Numbered from the stretch's first letter, positions 10,378 through 21,232 are shown. The stretch is 64,000 nt of DNA from Hyposmocoma kahamanoa (GCF_003589595.1 NW_020653415.1:1196420-1260419); one strand, 5' to 3'. The notes: generated from the sequence alone by a model not told the origin. Program-made: numbers and translations.

Positions 10378-10992
10378 AATAAAATAAATAAAATAAAATA
10401 AAAATCTTTTATTTTCAGACACCATAGGTCCATAGTTTGTTAGTAAGCAACCTTATACTATATTAGTAATAAATGATTGTACGGTGAATTTATTTATACA
10501 TTAGAATTTTAAAATCGAAATGTCAAAATATTCAAAATACATAATGTAAAAGTCACTGAAATAATAATGATAATTTAGTCGGAAGTAAAAATTTAAAATA
10601 CTAACATTTACAATTAATAAAATAACAATTAAAATTCAAATTAGCTAATATAATAATATTTAAAACTAAAATTTTGAAATCACATGTCATAGAGAAATTC
10701 ATTACATTACAACTACTATTACAATACTACTACTTACTTAGTCACTATTTTTGTGTGCGAGATGCATCTGTCTACACAATGTGCTATGATTGGGGAATCA
10801 TGTCGCTCTGCTATTACTCTTAGGATGGAATTGGAACTACCCCGTAGTCTGCAGAGCAGCGAGGCCGTTTTCTTTCGCATGATGGCATTAAAATCATCTA
10901 TATTAGCCTGCGCAAACATGCCTGACGCGCTGCAGAATCGGGGCAGCCCCAGCAACACCCTAAAGGCATTGTTGTACTGAATCCTAACTAAT
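10378..10992 (-). mobile_element. 5'-truncated LINE: C-terminal peptide and AT-rich 3' end
   Basis: The minus-strand frame from about 10992 to 10734 reads VRIQYNNAFRVLLGLPRFCS and continues with ASGMFAQANIDDFNAIMRK, a C-terminal block I recognise from insect endonuclease/reverse transcriptase retrotransposons. Stops appear just upstream, marking truncation or decay. The 3' untranslated part is AT-rich and ends in a TTTTA-type tail at about 10378-10402. It lies in the same orientation as the LINE at 9501-10120 but is a different family. Confidence 0.65.
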
Positions 10993-11335
10993 GTGCCGAA
11001 TTACTAACCGAATTAATGTGCTCAGTGTTGCCAGAAAATTTTCGGAGAAATCACAACCAAGCGGAAGAGCTTCCCTGCGTAGCGAAGCTAGATGCTGAAC
11101 TGCAGCTGAGTATTTTTTCCCAGTATACATGTGGAATGTATTTCTATACGTTTGTTTGATTATTAGACAGTTACAGATTAGGAAAGTAGATGTTTTTATT
11201 ATGAAATATATAAAATTCCGCAGCTTTAAATGAATATCGGTGAATAGATTCAGAATCTAGGTCTTATATGTTTTAAAATGTGTCATGTGTAGCTTATGGA
11301 CATGAATGTAGAAATAGAAATAGGCATAGAAATAT
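10993..11335. other. Unassigned DNA
   Basis: Nothing recognised. Confidence 0.4.
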
Positions 11336-11548
11336 AACGCACACATATTCAACATAGCCCCGCACTAGGAAAACAATGTGTCGCGGGTGCCATGGACACA
11401 CATATAGACAACCACAAATTACACCCAAACTCACGAGGGAAACAAATGTAGGCCATACAAATATTTCTCCCGGCTCGGGAATCGAACCTGGGACCGCTAC
11501 GTGTCAGAATATAAGGTTAGAGCATGCCTCCATAGTGCACCGGTCACC
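11336..11548 (-). repeat. SINE-B copy
   Basis: Complement of the SINE-B body (GCGGGTGCCATGGACACA, CAAACTCACGAGGGAAAC) and box B (GGGAATCGAACCTGGGACC). The box A end is diverged. Confidence 0.75.
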
Positions 11549-11605
11549 GTAATTTTTCACGTATTCCCAGAAAAGAACCCTAATAGGGCCAGGTCTGAAG
11601 ATTTC
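11549..11605 (+). repeat. Dispersed repeat fragment shared with 2198-2260
   Basis: TTTTCACGTATTCCCAGAAA and GGGCCAGGTCTGAAGATTTC match the earlier copy in order. Confidence 0.5.
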
Positions 11606-11632
11606 GCTAGCCATCGAATCGGTTCATCTGTA

Positions 11633-12894
11633 GGGGAGACCGGGTACAAAAGAATACTCTTAGTACTTTTTGTTTGATATCTGGCTATTTATAACATTTT
11701 TGATAAAGTGAATATAACTCTTTAAAAGTTTCGTCTATCCTCTACAAATGTATATTATAATTTTATTTAGTAGATCAAAGGTGGTCTCTAAAAATTACAA
11801 AGCTGCAAAAAAAATTACGATTGTTATTTTCATCCTGAGGGTCAAGACGAAAGTAACAAGGTACTGGGCAAAAGTAATACTATCCACGTTCAGCGCAATA
11901 TCATTATGTAGTACAATGAAAAATAAACACAAAATTATTTATAAGACATATTTTTTTTAAGAATAACAAAAAAACATATAATAACTTCTTCTTCTCCAAT
12001 AATAATTTGCTCTTAATTATAATGCCTATTAATGAAATCAACTTAATAAGAATTATGTTTCTATTTACTCGCAGTTATTGGCAAACGTAATATGTGTCAT
12101 CTTTGGTGCACATTCGTAATATGAGTCAGTTTTGTCGTGTTGTTATTATATGTTATTATTATAGTTATTATTATTATGTTGTTATTATAGTTTTGTATGT
12201 TACTTTTGTACCCAAACACCTTTTTGTCTTTATATATGTCAGTACCTTAAAACTGAATGTGTTGCACAAACGTAACATGCAACAGACAATCTAATTACAA
12301 ATGTCTAGCCAAATTGTCAAGTCGATATCATCATTTTAACATTACGCAAATACTCTAAATCAATTAACATAAAAAAACTTATATACGGGCTTACATAACC
12401 GAACAGTGCGACGCGGGCGCGGCGATTGATCTTCTTCTTCTTCTTTTTGCTTAATGGCGGTTCCTTCTTTTTAAGATTTCGCCAGTGTCGAGTTTTCCGC
12501 TTAGCAGAATGTAGATTATGTTTCTGTAAATATGGCCGCCACAAAGAGGATAGGCAAATTGAGGCGGCGTGTTTGGATTGACTCGGGATTCCTTAAAACG
12601 GGCCGATATGGGTATTTCAGTTCGAGATTCGTATAATTTCACGTTTTAATCTTCGATTAAGGCACAATAGCACTATCCTATTCCACTTTAAACTAGATTT
12701 CACAAAATAATTGAAAGTCAAAATAAAAACGACACTTTTCCCTCCAAAAGGTCCAGAGCGAATCGGCGATTGATCGCAAGCCCGGGCGTTCGCAAGCTAA
12801 CATTCAGCAGTCGCGCGCGTCATTTTGGCCCTTAGATAATTCTACACAGCGTTTGTTACTTTCGACCCCCTTTACTTTTGTACACGGTCTCCCC
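11633..12894. mobile_element. 1262-bp DNA transposon with TA target ends; GC-rich interior part
   Basis: GGGGAGACCGGGTACAAAAG at the left end is matched, with one mismatch, by CTTTTGTACACGGTCTCCCC at the right end; TA lies at 11631-11632 and 12895-12896. A TA duplication and this length suggest Tc1/mariner-like, yet I find no transposase frame, so it is called non-autonomous or decayed. The right third (about 12395-12860) is much richer in C+G than the rest and holds CGGCGATTGATC twice (12420 and 12756). A 34-codon frame from the ATG at 12532 is rich in Lys/Arg (KRIGKLRRRVW); it is too short to assign. Confidence 0.65.
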
Positions 12895-12896
12895 TA

Positions 12897-13437
12897 CCAA
12901 TCCAGGAAGGAAAAGAATCATTAAGAGACTCTTATGTTGTTCGACTGTTATGACACGGAGCCCTATCTCGAAGTACGAATATCGGCAGTAAAACGCATCG
13001 TAATTCATTTTCGCAAACTGAAATGTTAAATTTCATAGTGTATCTTTAAAGTAAAATACTTTGTTACTTAAAAAAAAATAACCCTAATAATTGACCATTT
13101 CGATCGGCATCGTAAATATTCAGAATGTTTTTGTATAAGTTTGGCTGGATTGATTCCCGGGTGAGCCAATCAATTTTAAAAATCATTGAATGCAGTATTT
13201 CTTTACTTTTAAAAATACAATAATGTCTTCTTGGAGAGAAATATCTACAATATTTGAAGTATAGTCAACAGCACATCAAGCTATACACTTTTGTTTGAGT
13301 ATCGCTTCAAGAGGCCAAGGAACAAGATCCGTCAATGAATAGCTTGATCTATTGCCGTGTGTACTTCCCCTCCGTGTCGCATAGCCGCGGGCGCGGGACA
13401 CCCTGTATATAGCGATATTAAAGAATATAATTTCAGT
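12897..13437. other. Unassigned DNA
   Basis: Nothing recognised. Confidence 0.4.
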
Positions 13438-13739
13438 AGCAGTAGAGCTTCTTATCAAAGAGTTCGTCCAGGGAAGTACTGCCACCTTTCCTATTTCTGT
13501 CGCCAAGCAGTAACGTCAGCATTACTGTGTTCCGGTTTTGAAGAATAAGGGTGCTGGTGAAATTACAGGCACATGGGATTTGCCAACTTATGTCTTAGGG
13601 TGACGGTCGCTGTGGCAGTGTACATGAGATTTTTGCGATTTAAAGTTCTGAGTGGCACTGCAACTGTTAAGGACAGGCGTGTAGCTTACCGTCGGCGCAC
13701 GACATATTCATCTCGTGACTTGAAGTTATAAAAAAAATT
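13438..13739 (+). repeat. SINE-A copy, near full length
   Basis: Complete order of blocks from AGAGCTTCTTATCAAAGAG through TGTCGCCAAGCAGTAACG and TGCGATTTAAAGTTCTGAG to a TTATAAAAAAAA tail. Confidence 0.8.
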
Positions 13740-14549
13740 TCACTTTCAAATTTTCTTAAACCTGCATGTCTTTTCGAAAATGTACAGAAACACTAACTTC
13801 CATTGAAGCTAGCGACAGCGCACTATAGCCGAAGTCACTAAGACTGCATAGGATTGCATACTATATAGGATTGAGACAATGCGAGCTTTGAGTTACACCT
13901 GTTTTAAAACCAATTTAAATATTTCAGATACCTCGATAAGAACAGATTTTCAATACAACTTTAGCATTCTCAACAAATTTTCGACTGGAAGTTTAGACGT
14001 ATTGTGTACGTAAAACAAAGAGGAGGAAGCTTTGTGAAGCTTCGCGTGAAGCTTTGTGGTTAGCGTTTAGAAGCATAAGCTCGTAAAACGTTCGTGTACT
14101 ACGTGGTACCAGTTTCGCATAGACTTGAGTTATGGTAACCTAGTACTTTAAAAGGTAATTTTAATCATTATTTCAGTACTGATTTATTGAAGGAGATATA
14201 AAACGTAAATACAGACGAAAATAGCACTATAAACACCCATTGTAATAAATAGATCAAACTACAAACATAGTATATAATAAGACACGAGTATGGTAACTCC
14301 GTAGAAGCTGCGCGGCTTGTTGTGCGTATGCATGCCATGCATGTGCTTGACTCGAAGCAACTTCTATTCTACAAAATCTCGAGTACGATAAGTAGCATTA
14401 AATTTTAATGAACAACTACTATTGCCCACGAATTAAACAAAAAAACCAAAGCCCCATATGGTGATTTAAAAAAAGAAGATATTAATACTTAATTCCAGTA
14501 CAGTAATTATTCTATAGTTTAATATACCACACCACAACATCGCTCACTA
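13740..14549. other. Unassigned DNA; one stretch related to 42541-42590
   Basis: GAGTATGGTAACTCC followed by a variant of GCGGCTTGT at 14287-14325 recurs in the small element at 42536-42666. Otherwise nothing recognised. Confidence 0.4.
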
Positions 14550-14669
14550 GGTACAGGGTCAAGTACACGTCAAGCTTCACACTTAAGACTTAAATTCAAC
14601 TCTATGCCGATTACGATAAGAACGGTTCAAAGTACAAAGCGTCAAGCTTGACGTGCTCTTGACTGTACC
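14550..14669. mobile_element. Small inverted-repeat element (120 bp)
   Basis: GGTACAGGGTCAAGTACACG at the left is complementary with a few differences to CGTGCTCTTGACTGTACC at the right. The inner half-site AGCTTGACG makes the 14-bp palindrome CGTCAAGCTTGACG (14640-14653). Non-coding; class unknown. Confidence 0.55.
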
Positions 14670-14683
14670 AGAGAGTCGAGCTC

Positions 14684-14760
14684 GACTCGTTACATAAATA
14701 GACTCGAACTGGAGCGCGACTCGTTTCATAAATAGACTCGAGCATTAGTATCGAACTCAA
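14684..14760 (+). repeat. 17-bp sub-repeats beginning GACTCG
   Basis: Blocks starting at 14684, 14701, 14718 and 14735 all begin GACTCG; the first and third are near-identical (GACTCGTTACATAAATA), giving a 34-bp higher-order period. Confidence 0.65.
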
Positions 14761-15409
14761 GTCCATTCGGACACTCGATAGGCTTGTAATATATCAAGCA
14801 GTGGAGTCTCTGTCTTTATGAGTCGAGCTTATGAATTGGAGTCGAGTCCTAAATTGTAGACTCCCGGACACGAGTTTTTTACAACACAACTTTATGTTAT
14901 TGTTGAAGCGTCCGCTCGGTGTTTACAAAATGACTTCAAATAGTAGACGTGTTTATTGTTTTTTGTGGCAGTTTGATTAAGAGTAGCTTAAATTCAGAAT
15001 TTTTCAGCATTTCATTTCTATTTCAAAATCATACTCCATAATCAAGATACCAATCCGCGACACTAGTAAAAAAAATATCAATACATGAGTTATTAGTAAG
15101 GTTATTTCCAGATAGCACAAGAATAGTGTAATGAAACCTTCACCAGCCTCCATGGATGACCAACGTCCAGCCTCCATGGATGATCAGATTGACAGTCCAC
15201 AAAGACAGACTTACTAGACTGACAGGAATTCGAAATTAGACCGACTTTGTTTTGGACGAAAGACGACGACCGACCTTCCTTTCTTTGACAGAGGAAGACG
15301 AGGGCAGTTCTGACTAAACCTCTGATGCGAGCAGACGACTTCTCCTGACTAAATTGTACAGACAGACTGTACAAACCTGTAGGTATAACTAAAATAATAA
15401 TGTAATAAC
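14761..15409. other. Unassigned DNA with a 24-bp direct duplication
   Basis: CCAGCCTCCATGGATGA starts both units of a 24-bp tandem pair at 15143-15166 and 15167-15190. No gene seen. Confidence 0.5.
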
Positions 15410-15435
15410 CAGAAAATGGAGACTATCTTACGACG

Positions 15436-15695
15436 ACATTGCCTTACCTTGCCTATTTCTGCCGCCAAGCAGTAATGTCAGCATTGCTGTGTTCCGGCTT
15501 TAAAGGGTAAGGGTGCTGGTGATATTACAGTCACATGGAACCTTATGTGTCAGGGTGACGGGTGCAGTGGCAGTGCGCCTCAGATCTTTGCGATTTAAAG
15601 AGCCGAGTGGCACTGCAACTGTTATGGACAGGCGTGTAGCTTACCGCCAGGCGTACGACCTCTTTGTCCCGCCACTTGATATTATAAAAAAAAAG
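15436..15695 (+). repeat. SINE-A copy, 5' truncated
   Basis: Starts within the head at TTGCCTTACC, then the full body and a TATAAAAAAAAA tail. Confidence 0.8.
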
Positions 15696-15721
15696 GAATG
15701 GATTTTTTCGGAATTCGGGAA

Positions 15722-15931
15722 ATAATATAATAACGCACACACTCATACCCCCGCACTAGAGAAACTCTATCGCGGGTGCCATGGATACACACTTAGACAA
15801 CCACAAATCACATCCAAATTCACGAGAGAAATAAATGTAGGCCATACAAACATTTTCTCCCGGCCCGGGAATCGAACTCGGGACTTCTGCGTGGCAGTCC
15901 AGCATGATAACCGTTTGGCCACGGAGGCAGT
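15722..15931 (-). repeat. SINE-B copy, near full length
   Basis: Body in complement, then box B (GGGAATCGAACTCGGGAC) and box A end (CGTTTGGCCACGGAGGC). Confidence 0.8.
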
Positions 15932-16162
15932 TTTTATCTGCAAGTCGAAATTGTTGAGTTTTACAAAGTGAGAATGTTTTTTGTCGGAATCTTCTTAAAT
16001 ATTCCGAAATATTGGAGGCTAGAACAACTTTGCAAAGTTTAGATAAATATAGTCTATCTGCTTATTCCAAATAACGTCAATTTTTAATGTACTTAAGTGA
16101 TTTCCAGCATCATAAAAAATCTGGAACAAAAAATGTTGTCGTAAGGTAGTCTCCACTTTCTG

Positions 16163-16524
16163 TCTCTATTCCTCGAAGTAAATGTATTCTTCCTATTCCG
16201 GTCACTGCTAATAACCCCACGTTCCGAGTGTAGTACAAACATTAAAGCGCCGAACAAGCCGGAGTTGTCCTACTTGCTCTTATCTATGCTATAAACTTTT
16301 GGCGTTTGAAAGAGCCGAAAAGATGACACAAACATTTTGCCGAGTAAGTTCGGTGCTTCAGACAATTTGTATTCCGTCATAATATAGAACTAAGCTATGG
16401 CACAATGTGATCTGATTGGAAGATATCGGAAAGTGCCGAAATTAGGCGTGTGATTTTCAATAGGCACTTCGGCGAAACGCGGGATCTATATTTATTTCTT
16501 TGAACTTTGTTAATGACCACCTAG
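16163..16524. other. Unassigned DNA
   Basis: Nothing recognised. Confidence 0.4.
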
Positions 16525-16900
16525 ATAACCTAACAGTTTACACTGTGGGCTCTGGATGCAGAGGTTCCAGATTCCATTCCAGATTCGTATGCTGAAGGCG
16601 CTGGTTCGAATCTAGCCTCTTTTGTTTGTGTTTGAGCTTTGTATTATTCTTTAGAAGATTGAGTTCTGTAATCCTCAATGTTAGAGACTTTCATACAAAC
16701 AGTGAGAAGCAAGCTTGACCGGTAGGACCTATTTAGGAAATGATGTTTCCAAATTAGTTCCGTTCTGGGCATTCTGGGAAGTGCTCCAGATTGGATTTCG
16801 TTGTTCTGGTACACATAGCTCATAGTAGACGGAATTCCCTAGTTTGAGTTTGAGACCAAGCGATTGGTGTGGTTGTTCGGCACATAATTTTTTATTTGGC
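16525..16900 (+). repeat. Degenerate SINE-G-like copy
   Basis: GCGCTGGTTCGAATCTAGCC is a box B-like T-arm; about 250 bp downstream TTGAGACCAAGCGATTGGTG and GTGGTTGTTCGGCACATAA match the SINE-G end at 50255-50300. Confidence 0.5.
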
Positions 16901-17271
16901 ACTTAACATCTAAATGCAACATGCTTGCAAAAAACAACGCGAAAACAAGAGCTTAGCTTTTAATTGGGTAAGGGAAGGCCATTTCACTCCTAACCCTCTC
17001 TCTACACTTACCAGGCGTACATAGCTTGAAAAGAGTGTATTTTCGATAACAAAGAGAGTCGTATTTTTCTGCACCGCGTATTATATCCCGTTTATTTTCG
17101 CCAATAGTTATCGGAACTTCGGTAATGATCCTCAGGCTGGCGTGGGTGGAATAACTCCTTTTGTTCTATGTGCTCCTGGTACTTTGGTAGACGTTTTTTA
17201 TCTTCTTTAGAAGTTTATTTATTTCTCTTAATAACTTTATACAGTCGTGGCTTTGAAGTTACGACTGAGGG
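16901..17271. other. Unassigned DNA
   Basis: Nothing recognised. Confidence 0.4.
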
Positions 17272-17640
17272 GCATATTTTTAACCGACTTCAAAAAAATT
17301 CTTTTGTATGTATGTTACGCGATAGCTCCGGTATTTATGAACCGATTTTGATGATTCTTTTTTTGTTGGAAAGAGAAAATCATCCACCTCTAAGGGTGGC
17401 TGTTAACGCATGAAGATTTATTGTTATAAATATCGCCTAAATTTTATTATAAGGAGTAATTATTTTAATGGTTGATTTTGCTATTCTCCAACTCAAGGCG
17501 TTTTTCTCTCAATATAATTTGAGTAGTGAGAACTGATTTTTATTATCTCCCGTATTAAGTTCCGTCTAGTGGCGAACTAGGGGATGAATCCGGGTTTGCG
17601 CACATTCCGGTAACCGATTTCAATACAACTTGTCAAATGG
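17272..17640 (+). repeat. H-family repeat, long form, truncated at its right end
   Basis: AACCGACTTCAAAAAAATTC then GTATGTTACGCGATAGCTCC and the long-form interior (AAGGCGTTTTTCTCTCAATA) as at 25066-25520. It stops near TACAACTTGTCAAATGG, where the transposase-like sequence begins; the expected right end is missing. Confidence 0.7.
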
Positions 17641-17860
17641 AAGTTGAAGTCTGCGAAAGGCCGAGTTCTTGTGCACGGCGAGGAATCGACTGCCTCGGGT
17701 TCTCTCGGCCGATCTTGCGTTCCTTAAACGTACGGGTGTTGGCTGATTGTTTACTGAACCGGTGGTCTCAAATTTGGCCACCAAACGTTGAAGAGTCGAC
17801 TGTAAAGGGCCACCACGTCTACCGTAAAATGGGCGCAATGCGCGCAACGTTTGCATTAAC
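17615..17860 (-). pseudogene. Decayed transposase-like fragment (helix-turn-helix part)
   Basis: On the minus strand an open frame from 17856 reads STLQRLVAKFETTGSVNNQP, the 'V..L..KF..TGSV' block seen in the N-terminal DNA-binding part of many insect IS630/Tc1-type transposable-element proteins (DUF4817-like). After about residue 50 the frame changes: the neighbouring frame gives ENPRQSIPRRAQELGLSQTS, which continues the same family pattern ('..P..S..R.A..LGLS..S'). So at least one indel is present and no catalytic domain remains. It abuts the broken end of an H repeat. The family is recalled from memory and should be tested. Confidence 0.6.
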
Positions 17861-18359
17861 GAACACTCATTTTAATAATAAAGTTTTATTCGCAGTGCCT
17901 TCGGTGCGTACAGTATCGCATAGGAACGCGCCGCTGGCGCTCTGCTCCGTGCCCTCACAATGCTCCACGAACTTTTGGCGTCAGGGCCGGATTGTGATGG
18001 CGGATGTGCGTTGTGAATGCATGAGACTCTTGAAGTGACCGATGCTTGAGAAACGAGTGTATTATGATAATGTATTTTCCTTTCTTTTTAACTTATTGTT
18101 ATTATTATTATTTTCAACTATGTAAAACCATTTATTTATCTTTTGACACATGCATGTCTCCGAAGTTCCATAATTATTGACACATAGACAAAAAAGAATG
18201 CAAAACCCCCTGAATTGTCTTTTTTTAAATTTAAGTGAAGCCACGTGCTCTTTAGCTCTGGTATTTATCAACCCAACAGATTATGTAACGAAGATTATTC
18301 AAGTTGATTAATTTTGGTACCTGTCTAATAAATTATAATGAAATGAAATGAATTAACGC
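17861..18359. other. Unassigned DNA
   Basis: 17861-18040 is GC-richer and may belong upstream of the transposase fragment. The remainder is AT-rich with ATT runs near 18106. Confidence 0.35.
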
Positions 18360-18481
18360 CACAAACCCAAACTCACGAGAGAAATAAATATAGGCCATAC
18401 AATTATTTCTCCCGACCCGGGAATCGAACCTGGGACCTCTGCATGCCAGTCCGGCAAAGTAACTGTTCGGCCACAGAGGCA
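18360..18481 (-). repeat. SINE-B copy, tRNA-like half
   Basis: CAAACTCACGAGAGAAATAA, box B (GGGAATCGAACCTGGGACC) and box A end (GTTCGGCCACAGAGGC); the 3' half is missing. Confidence 0.75.
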
Positions 18482-18551
18482 TTTAAATAATTATTACAAA
18501 TTTTATTTATTAAAAAAAAAGTTACTAATGATAACAAATTCTTATTGTTTA

Positions 18552-18713
18552 TTAAAATGAATCGTCGGATTCTTCTCCATATGAACGGGAATCATCACTT
18601 GAATCGTCAGTAACATTAATTATTAATTCTTGAACACACAAATTTTCAAACGCAATACCATGATCCCAATCAAACAATATCTTCTTTTTTGAATCCGGAA
18701 ACGCATTAGGACA
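18552..18713 (-). pseudogene. Unidentified coding tail with acidic C-terminus
   Basis: The minus frame from 18713 to the TAA at 18552-18554 gives 53 residues with a protein-like make-up: ILFDWDHGIAFENLCVQELI followed by the acidic tail VTDDSSDDSRSYGEESDDSF. A TGA sits just upstream at 18714-18716, and the sequence beyond it reads open in another frame (CFPFDRLNCNQ), so a frameshift or splice site is possible. MITE-1 copy 2 lies 50 bp further upstream on that strand. It could be the end of a transposase or of a host gene; I cannot name it. Confidence 0.4.
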
Positions 18714-18764
18714 TCACTAATTGATTACAATTCAAACGATCAAAAGGAAAACAAATGGTGTAAC

Positions 18765-19050
18765 CATTGACTTACAAATAAACGGACGACGGGTCTAATA
18801 CAAAAACCACGAAAAAAATGTCCCAAGTCAACCTATTTAAACGTAGTGACATGTCAAGGAATATGAAAAAGCTAAAACGTTGAATTAAAATTGTAATGTC
18901 ATCGCAGTACTGTCTTATTTTGCTTGCTTCGCTGTCAGTCGAACAAACGAAGACTAAAGCGTGAATGACGCTCTGTATACGATTTTAACGCCCTATAAGT
19001 TCGGACACTTTTTAGCGCGGACCCGACGTCCATACAATTGTAAGTCAATG
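18765..19050. mobile_element. 286-bp non-autonomous DNA element (MITE-1, copy 2) with 8-bp target duplication
   Basis: Same ends as 338-622 (CATTGACTTACAA / TTGTAAGTCAATG). GGTGTAAC stands at 18757-18764 and 19051-19058. I count about seven substitutions and one 1-base indel against copy 1. With two unrelated targets both duplicated over 8 bp, the termini are certain. High identity implies fairly recent movement. Confidence 0.88.
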
Positions 19051-19058
19051 GGTGTAAC

Positions 19059-19424
19059 GGAGTAAACCTTCGTTTTCACGGTGCATAAGTTATTAACTGT
19101 ACGATTTACAATAATATAAATAAATCTTAGAAATAAATAAACAAAATTATTAATTATAATAAACTGTGTGGCTCAGTTCCAATAATCCCATACCATTTAA
19201 CTATTAAGGCGAACATAACTTCTATTTCAATTGTTACTTTTCATATGGCAAAACTTTACAAATCACATTTGTTTAATTGATAAGAGGGATCTGTGGAAAA
19301 CCCCTCTGGGTAGATCAGGAGGAAGTTATGCAAGACAATTCCCATTAGCTTGCCTTAGAAATGTATTCTCCAACTTTGTAAAATGAATGTCTTGTATTCC
19401 TGCATATGTAGGGTGTATTATACA
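19059..19424. other. Unassigned AT-rich DNA
   Basis: Nothing recognised. Confidence 0.4.
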
Positions 19425-19690
19425 TCAGGTTATCTTCTTATTCAAACTCAAATAATCTGTGCATTACAGGTAAGCAAGTTACACTAGAAATCGACCCATT
19501 AATTAAACTCTACTATTCATTTGTAAGGCAGATATTACACTGAAAAGAATGAATAAGAAACTCTAGAAGTTATTCACAATATTTATTGTCAAATATTTAT
19601 AATTCGAGACAACCTGCAAGAGCTAAACGGGTCACTACCACGTAGTTTTGTCATCCAAGTGCACAAAATCTGTAAATAACCTTAATGCGT
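19425..19690 (-). mobile_element. LINE 3' end (P family)
   Basis: CAGGTAAGCAAGTTACACT, ATTTGTAAGGCAGAT and AGCTAAACGGGTCACTACC in the order of 30798-31125. Untranslated part only. Confidence 0.65.
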
Positions 19691-20059
19691 GAAACACACT
19701 GACAGCGGGTGTGGATCGGGCGCCTGTCGGGTCGTGTGCACGATGGGTGTAATTCTGTGTATTTATATTGACAACACACCACGCGCAGGACGGGCGCATG
19801 TCGAGACCCGCGCTTCCTCGTGATGTTTTTGTTTCATTATAATTTTGAACCTCGTAAATGCCAAATTTAAAATATCAAACGGAATGTTATTATAAGCGTA
19901 TACGAGTACACTGCCCTACGAATTTGGGTTTAGTGAAGACGGCAGTTCTGAACGGCCAGTTTTTTTATTCGTATGTTTATCACTATTTTTCTTCAAAAAA
20001 AATGTTCTTCTTAACAGAAATTGAATTTTCATAACTGTTTTAAATACTCATGTCGCAGT
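19691..20059. other. Unassigned DNA, GC-rich in its first part
   Basis: 19695-19825 holds GTGAAACACACTGACAGCG and several CGGGCGC motifs, unlike its flanks. No gene recognised. Confidence 0.35.
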
Positions 20060-20306
20060 AGAGTCGTCCAGGCAAGTATTACCGCCTCACTTATTTCTGC
20101 CGCCAAGAAGTAATGTGAGCATTACTGCACTCGGATTTTGAAAGGTAAGGATGCTGGTGACATTACAGGCATATGGTACTTATCAATTTATGTCTTTGTG
20201 TTTTAAAGCTCCGAGTGGCACTGCAACTGTTATGGACAGCCGTGTTGTTTACCATCAGGCGCACGACTTGTTCGTCCCGTTACTTGGCCATAAAAAAACA
20301 AAAAAA
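20060..20306 (+). repeat. SINE-A copy with internal deletion
   Basis: Head from GAGTCGTCCAGGCAAGT, a deletion removing the CAGGGTGACGGG block, body and an A-rich tail. Confidence 0.75.
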
Positions 20307-20379
20307 TAAAGAAAATAAAAAATTAATGACTCTAAAATCAGGAATAGGTATGTATTTTTTTTTTTAAGAAACCATTTTC

Positions 20380-20455
20380 TCAAACATGTCAGCCGTGATC
20401 AAGGGATCTGTAAGCAGCTCAAAACGTTAGTTTGTATGAAAAAACAAATATACGT
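20380..20455 (+). repeat. J-family repeat fragment
   Basis: AAAACGTTAGTTTGTATG and AACAAATATACGTGAG match the J signature (ACGTTGGTTTGTTT then AACAAATATACGCGATTT) also seen at 20795, 29712 and 59263. Confidence 0.55.
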
Positions 20456-20794
20456 GAGTTAAGGGTCGAAACACACAATTTCGAATCGGCGCGATGCAAA
20501 TTCTCAACGCAGAAAACTGCGACGCGAATTGCTGTAATGCTATTTCATGCGGCAAGGCTTCTCACTGTCACGGTTCGGGTAACCATTCTTTCGATCGTAC
20601 TGAACGTATGTTTTTAATAAGTATGGATCGTATATATATAGAGTATTGCTGTTGATAAGAAAGTATAGGAAAAACCACAAAGAAGATTAACATCGCAGGA
20701 ATGCGCGATGCGGAGCAATTCGTAATTTCTTGCGATGCGTCATGCGAGCTCGTAGATTTAATACGAAACTAAATAAGAAAAAAATATTCCATTT
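20456..20794. other. Unassigned DNA
   Basis: Repeated GCGATGC motifs (20491, 20707, 20734). No gene recognised. Confidence 0.35.
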
Positions 20795-20938
20795 CCTATG
20801 TGTGATAACCACGAAAACCTAAGATATCGATGTAACTGTTTGATGACTTACCATCTCAGTGAATCGTAACCATAGGTTTATGGTAAAGAGCCCGAAACAT
20901 TGGTTTGTTTAAAAAAAACAAATATACGCGATTTTGCA
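20795..20938 (+). repeat. J-family repeat
   Basis: TTTCCTATGTGTGATAACC and GAAAACCTAAGATATCGATG, later CGAAACATTGGTTTGTTT and AACAAATATACGCGATTTT. I recall this as a widespread lepidopteran repeat; class not known. Confidence 0.6.
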
Positions 20939-21232
20939 AATGAACAACAAAGAAAGTTCGGATTAGTCTAGAATGTGAGCTGCGTGTGACGTCATAGGAA
21001 GTATGAATAACGTATTAGTTCACCAGAGGTCAAAAAGAGGACCGTGAGGCGCTAATGGGCAAATGACCGGTGAGGACGTGATGAGATAACGACCTCTCAA
21101 CCCAGCTGCTGCAATTTGTAATTTATTCAATTGTACTATAAGTCTCTTTATTGTCTCTTTTCGCAAATTGTCATTGGCATTCTACCCATTTTGACTTCAG
21201 TGTTTATTTGGACTAAATAGACTAACAGATTT
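20939..21232. other. Unassigned DNA
   Basis: Nothing recognised. Confidence 0.35.

Larger units (their letters stand above)
15410..16162. mobile_element. 753-bp inverted-repeat element carrying two SINEs
   Basis: A 31-bp end repeat (15410-15440) is complementary with about three differences to 16132-16162; the core is TGGAGACTATCTTACGAC and GTCGTAAGGTAGTCTCCA. SINE-A (15436-15695, plus) and SINE-B (15722-15931, minus) lie inside, so the original element would have been roughly 280 bp. No target duplication is clear. Superfamily unknown. Confidence 0.65.
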
